Shown here: positions 24,503 to 32,714 of the stretch, one piece after another
Layout: each line of letters begins with the position of its first letter
How positions within the stretch are numbered: position 1 is the stretch's first letter
DNA from: Spirochaetae bacterium HGW-Spirochaetae-1
Lineage (GTDB): Bacteria > Spirochaetota > UBA4802 > UBA5550
DNA: 64,000 nucleotides
Assembly (NCBI GenBank): GCA_002839375.1
Contig: PGXY01000002.1
Span: 409,037-473,036 of the forward strand
Direction: 5' to 3'
The notes under the pieces: generated by a model
Seen by the model: only the letters and a program-made list of their open reading frames with translations
The model's database searches: none
Told to the model about the DNA's origin: nothing
Translations under genes and position numbers: made by a program

Positions 24503-24763
24503 ATGCCGAACGAGAAGAACAAACAGACGGAATCGTCCGTGCCGACAACGTTAGACGAATCGAATAACACGGAGAACACCGGCAAGGTGCAACACAATAC
24601 GCGAATCAGCCAGACAACGAAAAAGCTACTGAAAAAGGCATGTATTGATTTCGATATGGATGAGCAGACTTTTACGGATATCGCGTTGAATAAATACATT
24701 GATTTTCTCTATGGAGAGGCGGGGCCGGTGAGTGACGAGAGTTTGAGGAAGATAGAGAAGTGA
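24503..24763 (+). CDS. Small protein with ribbon-helix-helix-like C-terminus
   Basis: An 86-residue protein: a polar, Asn/Thr-rich first 35 residues, then NTRISQTTKKLLKKACIDFD, MDEQTFTDIALNKYIDFLYG, which fits a ribbon-helix-helix DNA-binding pattern. Starts three bases after the previous gene, so co-transcribed. Contains ACGTTAGACGA (24548), a word repeated elsewhere in the prophage. Confidence 0.5.
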   Translation: MPNEKNKQTESSVPTTLDESNNTENTGKVQHNTRISQTTKKLLKKACIDFDMDEQTFTDIALNKYIDFLYGEAGPVSDESLRKIEK

Positions 24764-25044
24764 GGGAGGGGGCCTTGAATCTTGATTGCATCATGTCAGA
24801 GTGCTTCTGTAGTTGGGTGATTGAGCGGAATATCCGTGGCGAGAAAGTATATTTGTGTAACGCTGGATACGATAGAGATGATCGCGGTCCGGATACATGC
24901 AAGTCGTATTCCAGGAGATATGAGTGTGCCGGCGGGTTGGTTTTCAGGGAAGGGGAATACACAAAAGAATATTGTCAGGAGTGCACAGATTTATGTGCCT
25001 CTACAGCCTGCCCGGTAGCTGAGAAGAGGAGAAGCAAGAAGTGA
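24760..25044 (+). CDS. Small Cys-rich protein before the methyltransferase
   Basis: Up to 94 residues with ten or more cysteines (CIMSECFCSWVIERNI, YLCNAGYDRDDRGPDTCKSY, YCQECTDLCASTACPVAEKR). The start is uncertain: GTG at 24760 overlaps the previous stop, while TTG at 24775 has the better GGGAGGGGG site. The stop overlaps the methyltransferase start. Probably metal binding; function unknown. Confidence 0.55.
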   Translation: MREGALNLDCIMSECFCSWVIERNIRGEKVYLCNAGYDRDDRGPDTCKSYSRRYECAGGLVFREGEYTKEYCQECTDLCASTACPVAEKRRSKK

Positions 25045-26474
25045 ATCATCAATTTAATAATAACTATGTGACATTCGGCGATCTGTTCGCTGGAGGTGGA
25101 GGCGTCACCACAGGAGCATTATCTGTTCCAGGTATCCGCGTATTATGGGCGTTGAACCATGATGAGATATCAATCAAGACACACGAAAAGAATCATCCAG
25201 AGACAATACATTATCAGGCTGATATCAGACAGCAGAATGAGAAAGAACTGGACCCGGTAGATATTTTATGGGCGAGTCTGGAATGCACAAATTATTCCAA
25301 TGCCAAGGGTGGACAACCCAGAGATGCCGACAGTCGCACGCTGGCCTGGGAATTGCCCCGCTATATCAAGCATTGCCGCCCGTCGGTCATCATCATTGAA
25401 AATGTGCGGGAGTTCCTCGCCTGGGGCCCACTCAATGAAAAAGGAAAACCGGTGAGCAGACAAAAGGGCGAGGATTTTTCCCGATGGATAAAGGCTGTCA
25501 AGGAGTTGGGATATATAAATGTGGACTGGAGAATATTGAATGCTGCAGACTTCGGGTGTCATACCAGGCGGGAACGGTTATTTATTATATTCACGCGGGA
25601 TGTACCGATCAACTGGAAAGAGGCGACTCATCATCCAGAGGGGAATAATCTTTTCGGTCTTCAGAAATGGCGGCCGGTGAAAGAGTGCATCGATCTGGAT
25701 AACCATGGCCGATCTATATTCGGGAGAAAGAAGCCCTTGTCAGAAAATACACTGCGACGGATAGCCGGGGGAATAAAAAGGTTTTATCCCGATATGTGCT
25801 TTTTGATGAAATACTATAATTCATCATGCAACCCTGAATCTCAGAATCAAAGCGTCAATGAGCCCTGCCATTCGGTGACAACAAAAGACCGGTTTGCCTT
25901 GGTGAATATTGAGAAGAAACATTTTATGATGAAGTATTATAGCGGAGGGGATCATGTTTTTGAAGTTAATGGACCATTGCATACTATAACCACTATAGAT
26001 CATCATGCTTTAATCTCTGTGGAGAAGAAACAATTTATAACAGATCATATCTGGGGTGGAAGGACTCAGGGAACCTGTGAACCACTCAAAACGCAGATGA
26101 CCAGACAAACTAAACAGCTCATTACATGTGAGAAATTCCAGTTTATCTCTGCATATTTTAACAGCTCGGGGCGGCCTGAGACACAGAATCAGAGTCTGGA
26201 TAAACCACTCAATACAATCATGACAGCGAATAAATACGCACTGGTATCCGGCTTTGATTTTGATATAAAAATGAGATTTCTCACGCCTGATGAATTGGCA
26301 AAGATTACCGGGTTTCCGGAGGGATATTTTGATCATGCTGGTCTGAATATATCCAAAAAATACCAGGTCAAAATGATAGGCAATGCGGTACCAGTAAATC
26401 TTGCTGCGGCAGTAATTGAACCAATGGCAATTATTCTCGAAAATATAAAGTTTCCCATGGTAGCAAACATTTAA
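25041..26474 (+). CDS. DNA (cytosine-5) methyltransferase with four recognition-like repeats
   Basis: A 477-residue C5 methyltransferase, GTG start. Motif I FGDLFAGGGGVTTG (12-25) binds AdoMet, the catalytic Cys82 is in LECTNYS (replacing the usual PCQ), ENV at 120-122 is motif VI, and RRER at about 175-178 is motif VIII. Between motif VIII and the final motifs (FLTPDELAKITGFP, IGNAV) there are four degenerate units at about 254-291, 295-329, 332-362 and 367-403. They share FxxxYYxxxx...PxxTxTTxDxxALV. It likely protects phage DNA from host restriction. Confidence 0.85.
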   Translation: MNHQFNNNYVTFGDLFAGGGGVTTGALSVPGIRVLWALNHDEISIKTHEKNHPETIHYQADIRQQNEKELDPVDILWASLECTNYSNAKGGQPRDADSRTLAWELPRYIKHCRPSVIIIENVREFLAWGPLNEKGKPVSRQKGEDFSRWIKAVKELGYINVDWRILNAADFGCHTRRERLFIIFTRDVPINWKEATHHPEGNNLFGLQKWRPVKECIDLDNHGRSIFGRKKPLSENTLRRIAGGIKRFYPDMCFLMKYYNSSCNPESQNQSVNEPCHSVTTKDRFALVNIEKKHFMMKYYSGGDHVFEVNGPLHTITTIDHHALISVEKKQFITDHIWGGRTQGTCEPLKTQMTRQTKQLITCEKFQFISAYFNSSGRPETQNQSLDKPLNTIMTANKYALVSGFDFDIKMRFLTPDELAKITGFPEGYFDHAGLNISKKYQVKMIGNAVPVNLAAAVIEPMAIILENIKFPMVANI

Positions 26475-28990
26475 TGACACCCGACATTTTTAACGAAGCG
26501 CGCCGCCGCGTATCCCGCTCACTCATTGAGCAGTATTTCGCCGCGCCTGGTGCGCACTGGGACGGGTCCGAGTATTGGACGCTAAATCCCACACGCCGCG
26601 ACAAGAAAGTCGGGTCGTTTCATATATCCGCCGAAGGGCAGTATTTCGACCACGCTACTAAAGACGGAGGAGACATAATTGACCTATTGGTTGCCATCCA
26701 CGGAGTCACAAAAAAAGAGGCGGCTGAAAAGATCATCAGCGATACCGGCGGCACTACACCCTCCCAGGAGAAGCGGCAAAAGATCGAGCGGGAACAGCAG
26801 GCGGACCGTAAGGGCGTCAAAAAAGAAAAGCCACCGGCACAAATACCGATCCCGGAGGCCGAACGCGAGAGCCTTGTCCGTACCCTGGAAAACGACTTTT
26901 TCAGGGAGAAGTACGGGGAATTCACCGCCGGATATACATACAAGACTATGGCGGGCGACTGGGCATTTGTGGGGGCGCGTTTCGAGCGGAAACAGGTTGA
27001 TGCAGAAGGCCGGGAATACATCGAAAAAAACGTGGTGCCGTTCTATTTCACAACAACGGGAAAATGGAAAAACGCTCTGCCTCCGCTACCTGGGAAATTG
27101 CCGTTGTACAAGATAGACGAGTTCGGGGCGATGAAGAAAAAAACCGGGGCGCGCTTCCTCATCGTCGAGGGCGAGAAATGCGCACAGGTGATGGTCCCCG
27201 GCTGGATCGTCGTCTCGTGGGTCGGCGGCACGAATAAGGTTCATCTATCCGACTTTTCACCCCTGGCTGATTACCCGGTAGCGATATGGCCGGATCATGA
27301 CACACAAATAGACAAAGAGACGGGCCTGCCTCTCCCTGACGTAGAGCAGCCAGGAATAAAGGCCGCACTCTCAATCCGGGAAGCTCTGCCACACGCTCAG
27401 ATTATGGATGTGCGGGACCGCCCGGGGGACGGCTGGGACATCGCCGACGCTGCCGAGAGCATGTCGCCGGAGGAGTTGGCCGCGTATGTAGAGACCTGCC
27501 CGCGACTATTCGAGGAAATGCCCTGGGAGCCATACGACGCATTCCGGCAGTTCGTCGCGGATCGCTACGAGGACCGAAACCTCGAACACATAGACGGTCT
27601 GTTTTGGGAGTACAAGGCGGACGCGCATTGCTGGCGCGAGGTGATGCAGACTAATATTAAGACAGATATTCTGTGGTGGATGGAACAGAAAAAGATTGTG
27701 AAATTCCTCCAGAACAACGCCAAGGCGGTGCATACATTCCTGAAAAATACCGCGTCTCACCTCGAATTTTATTCCACCGGTTATTCGGGGAGAAATCCGT
27801 TCAAGGAATCGGCCATCATGCCATATATCCATTTTATGAACGGGGCTGTTGAGATCAAAAAAACCGGTGTGAAATTCCATGAACGTGCCCAGGACAATGA
27901 AGATTTTTTCCGGCGATTATACCCGGTGCATTGTCTTGATTTTGATTTTCATCCCGAGGCCTACGAAGGTGCCCCACTGTCGGAAACGGCACCGGCATTC
28001 CATTTTTATCTGCGGGAACTCATCCCGCCCGAGGACCGGAGGCGGTCGGACTACGAGGAGCAATTGCAACTCACCATTGATTTTTTCAGCCAGATAATTG
28101 CTTACGCTATCAACCCGATAAAAAAAGAGCCGTACTTTTTCGCATTGTATGGAGCACAGAGGGCCGGGAAATCGTTTTTTATTGATATCCTCGAACAGCT
28201 CATAGGGCAGCAGTTTTTCGTGAAGCGACCGACCTCGGATATGATCGGCAATCGCTTTGCAACGTCTGATTTGTGGGGTGCAAAAGTGTTCGTGGACGAT
28301 GACGTGGAGAGCAACCTGAAGCTGCCAGACGCGTTTATAAAAAACAACTCAGGGAATAAAGGGATCACGGTCGAGCGCAAGCACATGACGCCGGTGCATG
28401 GAGTAAAAATATCCGTGGCGATGTTTTTTCTATCCAATCACAATTTTAAAATATCTGGCGGTGCTGAAGGACTTGCCCGGCGATTTGTATATGTGCCATT
28501 TGATCGGGAAATCAAAAACCCGGACGTGTATCTGCTGGACAAAATTTGCGGGAAAGAGCCGAAAGACTTTGAGAGCGGCGACGCGGTGGGGCAAACCTTC
28601 GATGAGCGCCCGGCTATTATCGGCATGGCCCTGAGAGGATGGGAACTTTTCAGGAAAAATAATTATCGATTTGTAATGCCGGACTGGATCAAGCGAGAGC
28701 GTGACAAGTGGCTCATGGAGTCGTCGAGCGTGTCGCAGTGGTTTTATGAGGAATTCCTCGATAGCTACAAAAGCGACCGGATCAGCAGAAAGGAATTTTA
28801 TGATCAATATAAATCATGGTGTGACGAAGAAGGCCGCAAGGCCATGGGGAAAATCAAGTTTTTTGAGGAAGCCAGGCGGACACGACGAATCAAGGAGATT
28901 AAGGGGAATATGGACCGGTACGTGGAGATATTGTCAGACATTGACGATACTCCGAGCGACGAAAAATTGCAGGAAGAAATACCGTTTTAA
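26474..28990 (+). CDS. Primase-helicase (toprim-like plus D5/SF3-type ATPase)
   Basis: An 838-residue replication protein. The N-terminal part (KVGSFHISAEGQYFDHATKD, GGDIIDLLVAIHGVTKKEAA) is like the zinc/CHC-associated region of phage primases. The toprim-like part includes LIVEGEKCAQV and VAIWPDHDTQ. The C-terminal half is a D5/VirE-type helicase with Walker A GAQRAGKS (about 559-566), Walker B VFVDDDVES and sensor FLSNHNFK. The start overlaps the methyltransferase stop. It is the only obvious replication initiator in the window. Confidence 0.8.
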   Translation: MTPDIFNEARRRVSRSLIEQYFAAPGAHWDGSEYWTLNPTRRDKKVGSFHISAEGQYFDHATKDGGDIIDLLVAIHGVTKKEAAEKIISDTGGTTPSQEKRQKIEREQQADRKGVKKEKPPAQIPIPEAERESLVRTLENDFFREKYGEFTAGYTYKTMAGDWAFVGARFERKQVDAEGREYIEKNVVPFYFTTTGKWKNALPPLPGKLPLYKIDEFGAMKKKTGARFLIVEGEKCAQVMVPGWIVVSWVGGTNKVHLSDFSPLADYPVAIWPDHDTQIDKETGLPLPDVEQPGIKAALSIREALPHAQIMDVRDRPGDGWDIADAAESMSPEELAAYVETCPRLFEEMPWEPYDAFRQFVADRYEDRNLEHIDGLFWEYKADAHCWREVMQTNIKTDILWWMEQKKIVKFLQNNAKAVHTFLKNTASHLEFYSTGYSGRNPFKESAIMPYIHFMNGAVEIKKTGVKFHERAQDNEDFFRRLYPVHCLDFDFHPEAYEGAPLSETAPAFHFYLRELIPPEDRRRSDYEEQLQLTIDFFSQIIAYAINPIKKEPYFFALYGAQRAGKSFFIDILEQLIGQQFFVKRPTSDMIGNRFATSDLWGAKVFVDDDVESNLKLPDAFIKNNSGNKGITVERKHMTPVHGVKISVAMFFLSNHNFKISGGAEGLARRFVYVPFDREIKNPDVYLLDKICGKEPKDFESGDAVGQTFDERPAIIGMALRGWELFRKNNYRFVMPDWIKRERDKWLMESSSVSQWFYEEFLDSYKSDRISRKEFYDQYKSWCDEEGRKAMGKIKFFEEARRTRRIKEIKGNMDRYVEILSDIDDTPSDEKLQEEIPF

Positions 28991-29020
28991 TAATGAGCGG
29001 AAATGTAACAGGAGGAAGAC

Positions 29021-29260
29021 ATGAAACAGATTGTACGAAAAAGACCGTGGCGACTCGGTGAAGGTGATGAACTATTCGATCGCAAGACAGGACAGTGGTA
29101 TCCAGTAAAAGGCTCGTCGATATCTTCGCGGCACACAGGAGCCACTCAATCAATTGACTGGATATATATTGATGGCGCGGCTTACGGGTATAAGGCGCTA
29201 TGTATACGTTTTGACAGAGATCATCGGGGGCTCGTGGTGCGGGTAGATGCGAAAGAGTAA
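29021..29260 (+). CDS. Small early protein, unknown
   Basis: A 79-residue beta-rich protein (MKQIVRKRPWRLGEGDELFD ... SIDWIYIDGAAYGYKALCIR) with a clear AGGAGGAAG site, last gene of the methyltransferase-primase transcript. Family not recognised. Confidence 0.55.
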   Translation: MKQIVRKRPWRLGEGDELFDRKTGQWYPVKGSSISSRHTGATQSIDWIYIDGAAYGYKALCIRFDRDHRGLVVRVDAKE

Positions 29261-29288
29261 AAAAATTTAATTTTTTGAAAAAAAATGC

Positions 29289-29317
29289 TTGACATGTACG
29301 TACAAATGACGTACATT
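29289..29317 (+). promoter_or_regulatory. Early promoter P1 with TGTACGTACA operator
   Basis: TTGACA (29289-29294), 17-base spacer, TACATT (29312-29317). The palindrome TGTACGTACA (29295-29304) follows the -35 box and a second half ACGTACA (29309-29315) overlaps the -10. A nearly identical promoter lies at 30784. Confidence 0.7.
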
Positions 29318-29367
29318 CATAATATAACAAATTAACAACCGGCGGGTTTAAAACGCAGGAGGCTTAC

Positions 29368-29628
29368 ATGAAACACCCTCAATACAAATCACCCAAAGGC
29401 CAAGTTTACACATGCGTAGCATGGGCCATCGACTTCGGTCGTACCAACTGGGAATGGTACGGATTCGAGAAAGAAGATGGAAACATCTATTTCGGGTTCG
29501 TCCATGGTTTTGAGGATGAGTTCGGTTACTTTTCAGCCGACGAGCTGAGAGAGAACGGGATCAAGTTAATCACTGATCCCAGGGAGCTGAATCAAATAGC
29601 TCCTCCGATCGGGTGGGACTTTGCCTGA
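29368..29628 (+). CDS. DUF2958-like protein
   Basis: An 86-residue protein of the DUF2958 type: WEWYGFEKEDGNIYFGFVHG, FEDEFGYFSADELRENG, then TDPRELNQIAPPIGWDFA. Members occur on plasmids and phages; the role is unknown. It is the first gene after promoter P1, with an AGGAGG site and a leader (AAAACGCAGGAG) shared with the RadC transcript. Confidence 0.6.
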   Translation: MKHPQYKSPKGQVYTCVAWAIDFGRTNWEWYGFEKEDGNIYFGFVHGFEDEFGYFSADELRENGIKLITDPRELNQIAPPIGWDFA

Positions 29629-29660
29629 GAAAAAGGGGGGCCGCAAGGCCCCCCACTCAG
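29625..29660 (+). other. GC-rich hairpin at gene end
   Basis: GGGGGGCC, loop GCAA, GGCCCCCC, extended by CTGAG/CTCAG outside. It overlaps the stop codon of the DUF2958 gene. There is no T-run after it, so it is more likely an mRNA-stabilising or translation-separating hairpin than a classic terminator. Confidence 0.6.
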
Positions 29661-29687
29661 AAAAAATATAATAAGGGGGATCGGGTT

Positions 29688-29909
29688 ATGAAAATGAAAT
29701 ATGATTACTACACGCAAACAGACGGTTTTCCGGAAGCAAAAATTACTCTTTCGCAAGCACTCAATATTGCAAAGCGTTTTGGGATGAAAAAAGAAGAAGC
29801 GAAAGAGCTTTTACAAGACCCCAGCGAGGGAGACATTGAATTTAAAACTATATGTAATGGTTTCGAGCGGTCAATTTCAATATGGGCCGAGGAAGCGATG
29901 AATTATTGA
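29688..29909 (+). CDS. Small early protein, unknown
   Basis: A 73-residue protein (MKMKYDYYTQTDGFPEAKIT ... FKTICNGFERSISIWAEEAM) with AGGGGG upstream. Placed between two GC-rich hairpins in the DUF2958-DUF4942 transcript. Family not recognised. Confidence 0.55.
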   Translation: MKMKYDYYTQTDGFPEAKITLSQALNIAKRFGMKKEEAKELLQDPSEGDIEFKTICNGFERSISIWAEEAMNY

Positions 29910-29921
29910 TCACCATCAGCC

Positions 29922-29944
29922 GCCCGCCGGAATATCCGGCGGGC
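29922..29944 (+). other. GC-rich hairpin at gene end
   Basis: GCCCGCCGG, loop AATAT, CCGGCGGGC, a perfect 9-bp stem 12 bases after a stop codon and just before the next ribosome site. No T-run. Confidence 0.65.
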
Positions 29945-29962
29945 TTATCTCGGGAGAACATA

Positions 29963-30754
29963 ATGGAACTTGTAAAACGACACACTGTAAGCGATATATT
30001 CCAAATCAAAGTCGAGCTGCTGCGACAGATCGGAGACCTGCAAAAACTCAATAACGCCATAGACGAGGGGTATAAAAAGCTGGATGGATATTCCCCGTTG
30101 AGGCTCGAAAATCGCTTCGACAACTATGATAAGAATCGAGAGGAAAAGCACGTTGACCGGACCTGCTGGCTGTATCTGATCAAACTTTTCGAGCTGCAAA
30201 AATACATGCTTTGTACGGACTACGAGAAAATGATGGAGGATATCGACCGGTTTAACTTCCCAGTGTTCACGGTTGAAAACGCCGAGGGATATCTGGGCAG
30301 CCTGAAAGACATCATTTACAATAATGTCCGCGAAATGATGCGGTCAGTATTCGAGCGGATCACCGACAGTCATTATTATACTGGCAACGGGTTCAGGGGC
30401 CGGGCTGAAAAGAAGCGGAATAATAACGGGATCGACAAGCATTTCATTATAACGACTTACGATTATTCCCGTGTATTTGAGTACTGGAGAAGGGGGCCGT
30501 CCATTACAGACGATCTTGAAAAACTATGTTACATTCTTAACGGGGAGACGCTGCCAAAAGAAACAATCATGCAGCAGTTTAACCGATTCGAGCCGGACAC
30601 GACGGCCGAGAATAAGTATTTTAAAATTAAGATTTGCAAAAATGGAAACACTCACTACTGGATCAAAGAGTCAACCAGGAAAAAATTAAATCTTTATGGC
30701 GCGGACCCTTCCAGTATAGGCGAGGGGATGAAAATAAAAGTTTTCCAGAATTGA
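29963..30754 (+). CDS. DUF4942 domain protein
   Basis: A 263-residue protein chosen to start at ATG 29963 (CGGGAG upstream). The C-terminal part (NKYFKIKICKNGNTHYWIKE STRKKLN region) is the signature of DUF4942, found in phages and mobile elements, sometimes linked to methyltransferase or defence-counteracting loci. The N-terminal part is helical. Biochemical role unknown. Confidence 0.7.
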   Translation: MELVKRHTVSDIFQIKVELLRQIGDLQKLNNAIDEGYKKLDGYSPLRLENRFDNYDKNREEKHVDRTCWLYLIKLFELQKYMLCTDYEKMMEDIDRFNFPVFTVENAEGYLGSLKDIIYNNVREMMRSVFERITDSHYYTGNGFRGRAEKKRNNNGIDKHFIITTYDYSRVFEYWRRGPSITDDLEKLCYILNGETLPKETIMQQFNRFEPDTTAENKYFKIKICKNGNTHYWIKESTRKKLNLYGADPSSIGEGMKIKVFQN

Positions 30755-30783
30755 TATTTTTTTAAATTTCAGAAAAAAAGTTG

Positions 30784-30812
30784 TTGACAAGTGCGCCATT
30801 TGTACGTACATT
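30784..30812 (+). promoter_or_regulatory. Early promoter P2 with TGTACGTACA operator
   Basis: TTGACA (30784-30789), 17-base spacer, TACATT (30807-30812), with TGTACGTACA (30801-30810) covering the -10. The downstream leader repeats AAAACGCAGGAG as at P1, so both transcripts should respond to the same regulator. Confidence 0.7.
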
Positions 30813-30859
30813 ATAAACATAAGATAACGAACGGCGGTTCTAAAACGCAGGAGAAAAGC

Positions 30860-31300
30860 ATGAAACAGTTCAAAATCATCCGCGAAGTTACTCTCAAATA
30901 CAAGACAGGAGAAAGAGTCCGTGAATACAAAATGGGCTCTCCTGAAGCGGTCTTCAATTTTCTGAAAGATAAAATTGGCGACGAAGCTCAAGAAAACATG
31001 GTTGCCCTTTATATTAACAACAAAAATGAGCTTCAAAGCTGGGCGCTTGTATCTCGCGGAACGATATCTGAAACAATCGTTCATCCGAGAGAAGTCTTTA
31101 AATGTGCCCTTCTCTCTAATGCCAGCGCCGTGATCATGGTCCACAATCACCCATCAGGGCACCTGAAACCCAGCATGGAAGATATTAACGCTACAAAGAG
31201 GATCAACGAAGCCGGGATGCTTCTTGGAATTCCGCTTCTCGATCATATAATCATCAGCAGCGAGGGCTTTTACTCGATGAGACAAGAAGCCTTTCTGTAG
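30860..31300 (+). CDS. RadC-like JAB/MPN domain protein
   Basis: A 146-residue protein with the JAMM metal motif HNHPSGHLKPSMED (about residue 94 on) and RGTISETIVHPREVFKCALL, the standard RadC core. It lacks the N-terminal HhH part of chromosomal RadC, as phage and plasmid copies do. Metal-dependent hydrolase fold; the substrate is not known. First gene after promoter P2. Confidence 0.8.
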   Translation: MKQFKIIREVTLKYKTGERVREYKMGSPEAVFNFLKDKIGDEAQENMVALYINNKNELQSWALVSRGTISETIVHPREVFKCALLSNASAVIMVHNHPSGHLKPSMEDINATKRINEAGMLLGIPLLDHIIISSEGFYSMRQEAFL

Positions 31301-31307
31301 AACACCG

Positions 31308-31327
31308 GCCCCCGCTCCGGCGGGGGC
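31308..31327 (+). other. GC-rich hairpin at gene end
   Basis: GCCCCCGC, loop TCCG, GCGGGGGC, seven bases after the RadC stop codon. No T-run follows. Confidence 0.65.
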
Positions 31328-31351
31328 TTAAACCCAAAAAAGGAGGAGGCC

Positions 31352-31663
31352 ATGAATAAAATACGAGATACCAAAGACAATGAGATAATCAACAGCATAA
31401 AACGCCTTGACCGGATCGGAGCAGAGGACAGCAAGGCGATACAGAAAATTAAAGACGCAGCTCTGAACGTTGCGCGGTACGTGGTGGCAAATAGGCTGCT
31501 GGATCGGTTGCCAGGCTTCACAATCTACGGGGACACGCTGATCGATCCCCACGGGAAACCGATCGGGCGCGATATGACCAGGGAGACGGCACTCGATTTT
31601 TCCAGGGTGATCCACCAGGTGAAACTATTACCAGGAGGAGACCATGGCGAAGACGAAGAATGA
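31352..31663 (+). CDS. Small early protein, unknown
   Basis: A 103-residue protein (MNKIRDTKDNEIINSIKRLD ... RETALDFSRVIHQVKLLPGG) with AGGAGGAGG before ATG. The last 20 bases overlap the ribbon-helix-helix gene. Unknown family. Confidence 0.55.
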   Translation: MNKIRDTKDNEIINSIKRLDRIGAEDSKAIQKIKDAALNVARYVVANRLLDRLPGFTIYGDTLIDPHGKPIGRDMTRETALDFSRVIHQVKLLPGGDHGEDEE

Positions 31664-31838
31664 AACCAATAAAAGCGACAGCAGAAAAGAAGGCCGATTA
31701 TATCTGCGGTGCTCCGAGGAGATGAAGGCCAGGCTCCAGGAGATCGCCGACAGCGAAAACCGGAGCCTGACGAACTATATCGAGACGGTGCTGAAAGACA
31801 AGATTGTCAGGTATGAGGCTGAGAAGAAAAAGAAATAA
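31644..31838 (+). CDS. Ribbon-helix-helix DNA-binding protein
   Basis: A 64-residue protein: GRLYLRCSEEMKARLQEIAD SENRSLTNYIETVLKDKI region is a canonical Arc/MetJ-type ribbon-helix-helix. The start lies inside the preceding gene with AGGAGG upstream. It is a candidate for the regulator that reads the TGTACGTACA operators, being encoded on the P2 transcript; that link is inference. Confidence 0.7.
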   Translation: MAKTKNETNKSDSRKEGRLYLRCSEEMKARLQEIADSENRSLTNYIETVLKDKIVRYEAEKKKK

Positions 31839-31843
31839 TGATC

Positions 31844-31872
31844 TTGACATTTTAAAAGTGCATGCTCTTTAT
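31844..31872 (+). promoter_or_regulatory. Early promoter P3
   Basis: TTGACA (31844-31849), 17-base spacer, CTTTAT (31867-31872). The palindrome GCATGC lies just before the -10. Confidence 0.5.
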
Positions 31873-31903
31873 TTAATAAATAAATCAAGAGGAGAAAACT
31901 AAA

Positions 31904-32290
31904 ATGCTCAATTTAATCAGATTTATAAAAGACAATAAAGAAGACTACGAAAAGCTCAAAAATATTGAAAGTGAAAAACGAGCCATTGCGAATAGATTTA
32001 TTAACAAGGCCCTCGAATGGTTGAAACCATTAGAACAGCAAGGGCTTATAAGTATATCAGTCAAGAATGAAAAATGCAAACACGATCTCGATTTAATTGA
32101 TTTTGGCGTTAAGGCATTGGGAAAAACTATCTGGATAAGACAGATTACATCTCCAGAAGTTTTCGAAATAAGAATCGGTCAAACATCAATTTTTTATAAA
32201 GATGGTATATGGATACACCCGGAAAGGGGGGCACATGAAGTCAACGAAGATGTTTTTGATGAAATTTTAGTAGATGAGCTAATGAATTAA
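31904..32290 (+). CDS. Hypothetical protein with its own promoter
   Basis: A 128-residue protein (MLNLIRFIKDNKEDYEKLKN ... DGIWIHPERGAHEVNEDVFD). It is more AT-rich than its neighbours and has its own promoter. Convergent with the XRE gene at 32311. Such lone, AT-rich genes next to an immunity repressor are often lysogenic-conversion genes (morons); this is inference. Confidence 0.55.
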   Translation: MLNLIRFIKDNKEDYEKLKNIESEKRAIANRFINKALEWLKPLEQQGLISISVKNEKCKHDLDLIDFGVKALGKTIWIRQITSPEVFEIRIGQTSIFYKDGIWIHPERGAHEVNEDVFDEILVDELMN

Positions 32291-32310
32291 ATTTGTCAAA
32301 TAATCAAGCC

Positions 32311-32631
32311 CTATTTCCTCCACCCTCTCAAAATCTCCATGACGCCCCGGCGGACCCCCTCCGGGGCCTTGCTATATAATCGCAGTAGCTCCTGTTCTTC
32401 CTGGGAGAGATGCGCCTGCCCGAACAGATCGGTGAGATCGAGACCGAGAGCATCAAGGTATTGAATTATCCCGTCAAAGGGCGGTTGAGGTGAGCTTTCC
32501 CATATCGACACTGTCGCCTGGGTGACGCCTGTTTTACCAGCGACATCTTTCTGGTTCAATCCGGCCTGTTTTCTCAACTCCTGGAGGGCCTTTCCGTAAT
32601 GAACATCTTTCCCGTTCTTTCTCGCTCCCAT
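32311..32631 (-). CDS. XRE-family repressor 1
   Basis: A 106-residue protein with an N-terminal helix-turn-helix (LQELRKQAGLNQKDVAGKTG VTQATVSIWE segment) and a short helical tail. The start at ATG 32631 (MGARKNGKDVHYGKALQELR) lacks a clear ribosome site; a longer frame up to 32691 is possible. It is divergent from the PAS-LuxR gene, with about 80 bases between, and could set the switch between lysogeny and lytic growth. Confidence 0.7.
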   Translation of the reverse strand: MGARKNGKDVHYGKALQELRKQAGLNQKDVAGKTGVTQATVSIWESSPQPPFDGIIQYLDALGLDLTDLFGQAHLSQEEQELLRLYSKAPEGVRRGVMEILRGWRK

Positions 32632-32714
32632 GCAAAAACCAATTGCATATAACGTCGGACAGTCAACCATATAAAAATAAAAATATACCAATTAAATAAA
32701 CATATTTAATAAAC

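Noticed and set aside
26620..27021. Long antisense frames over the primase-helicase gene
   Set aside because: They follow the third-codon bias of the sense gene, lack ribosome sites and give Arg/Ser-rich translations.
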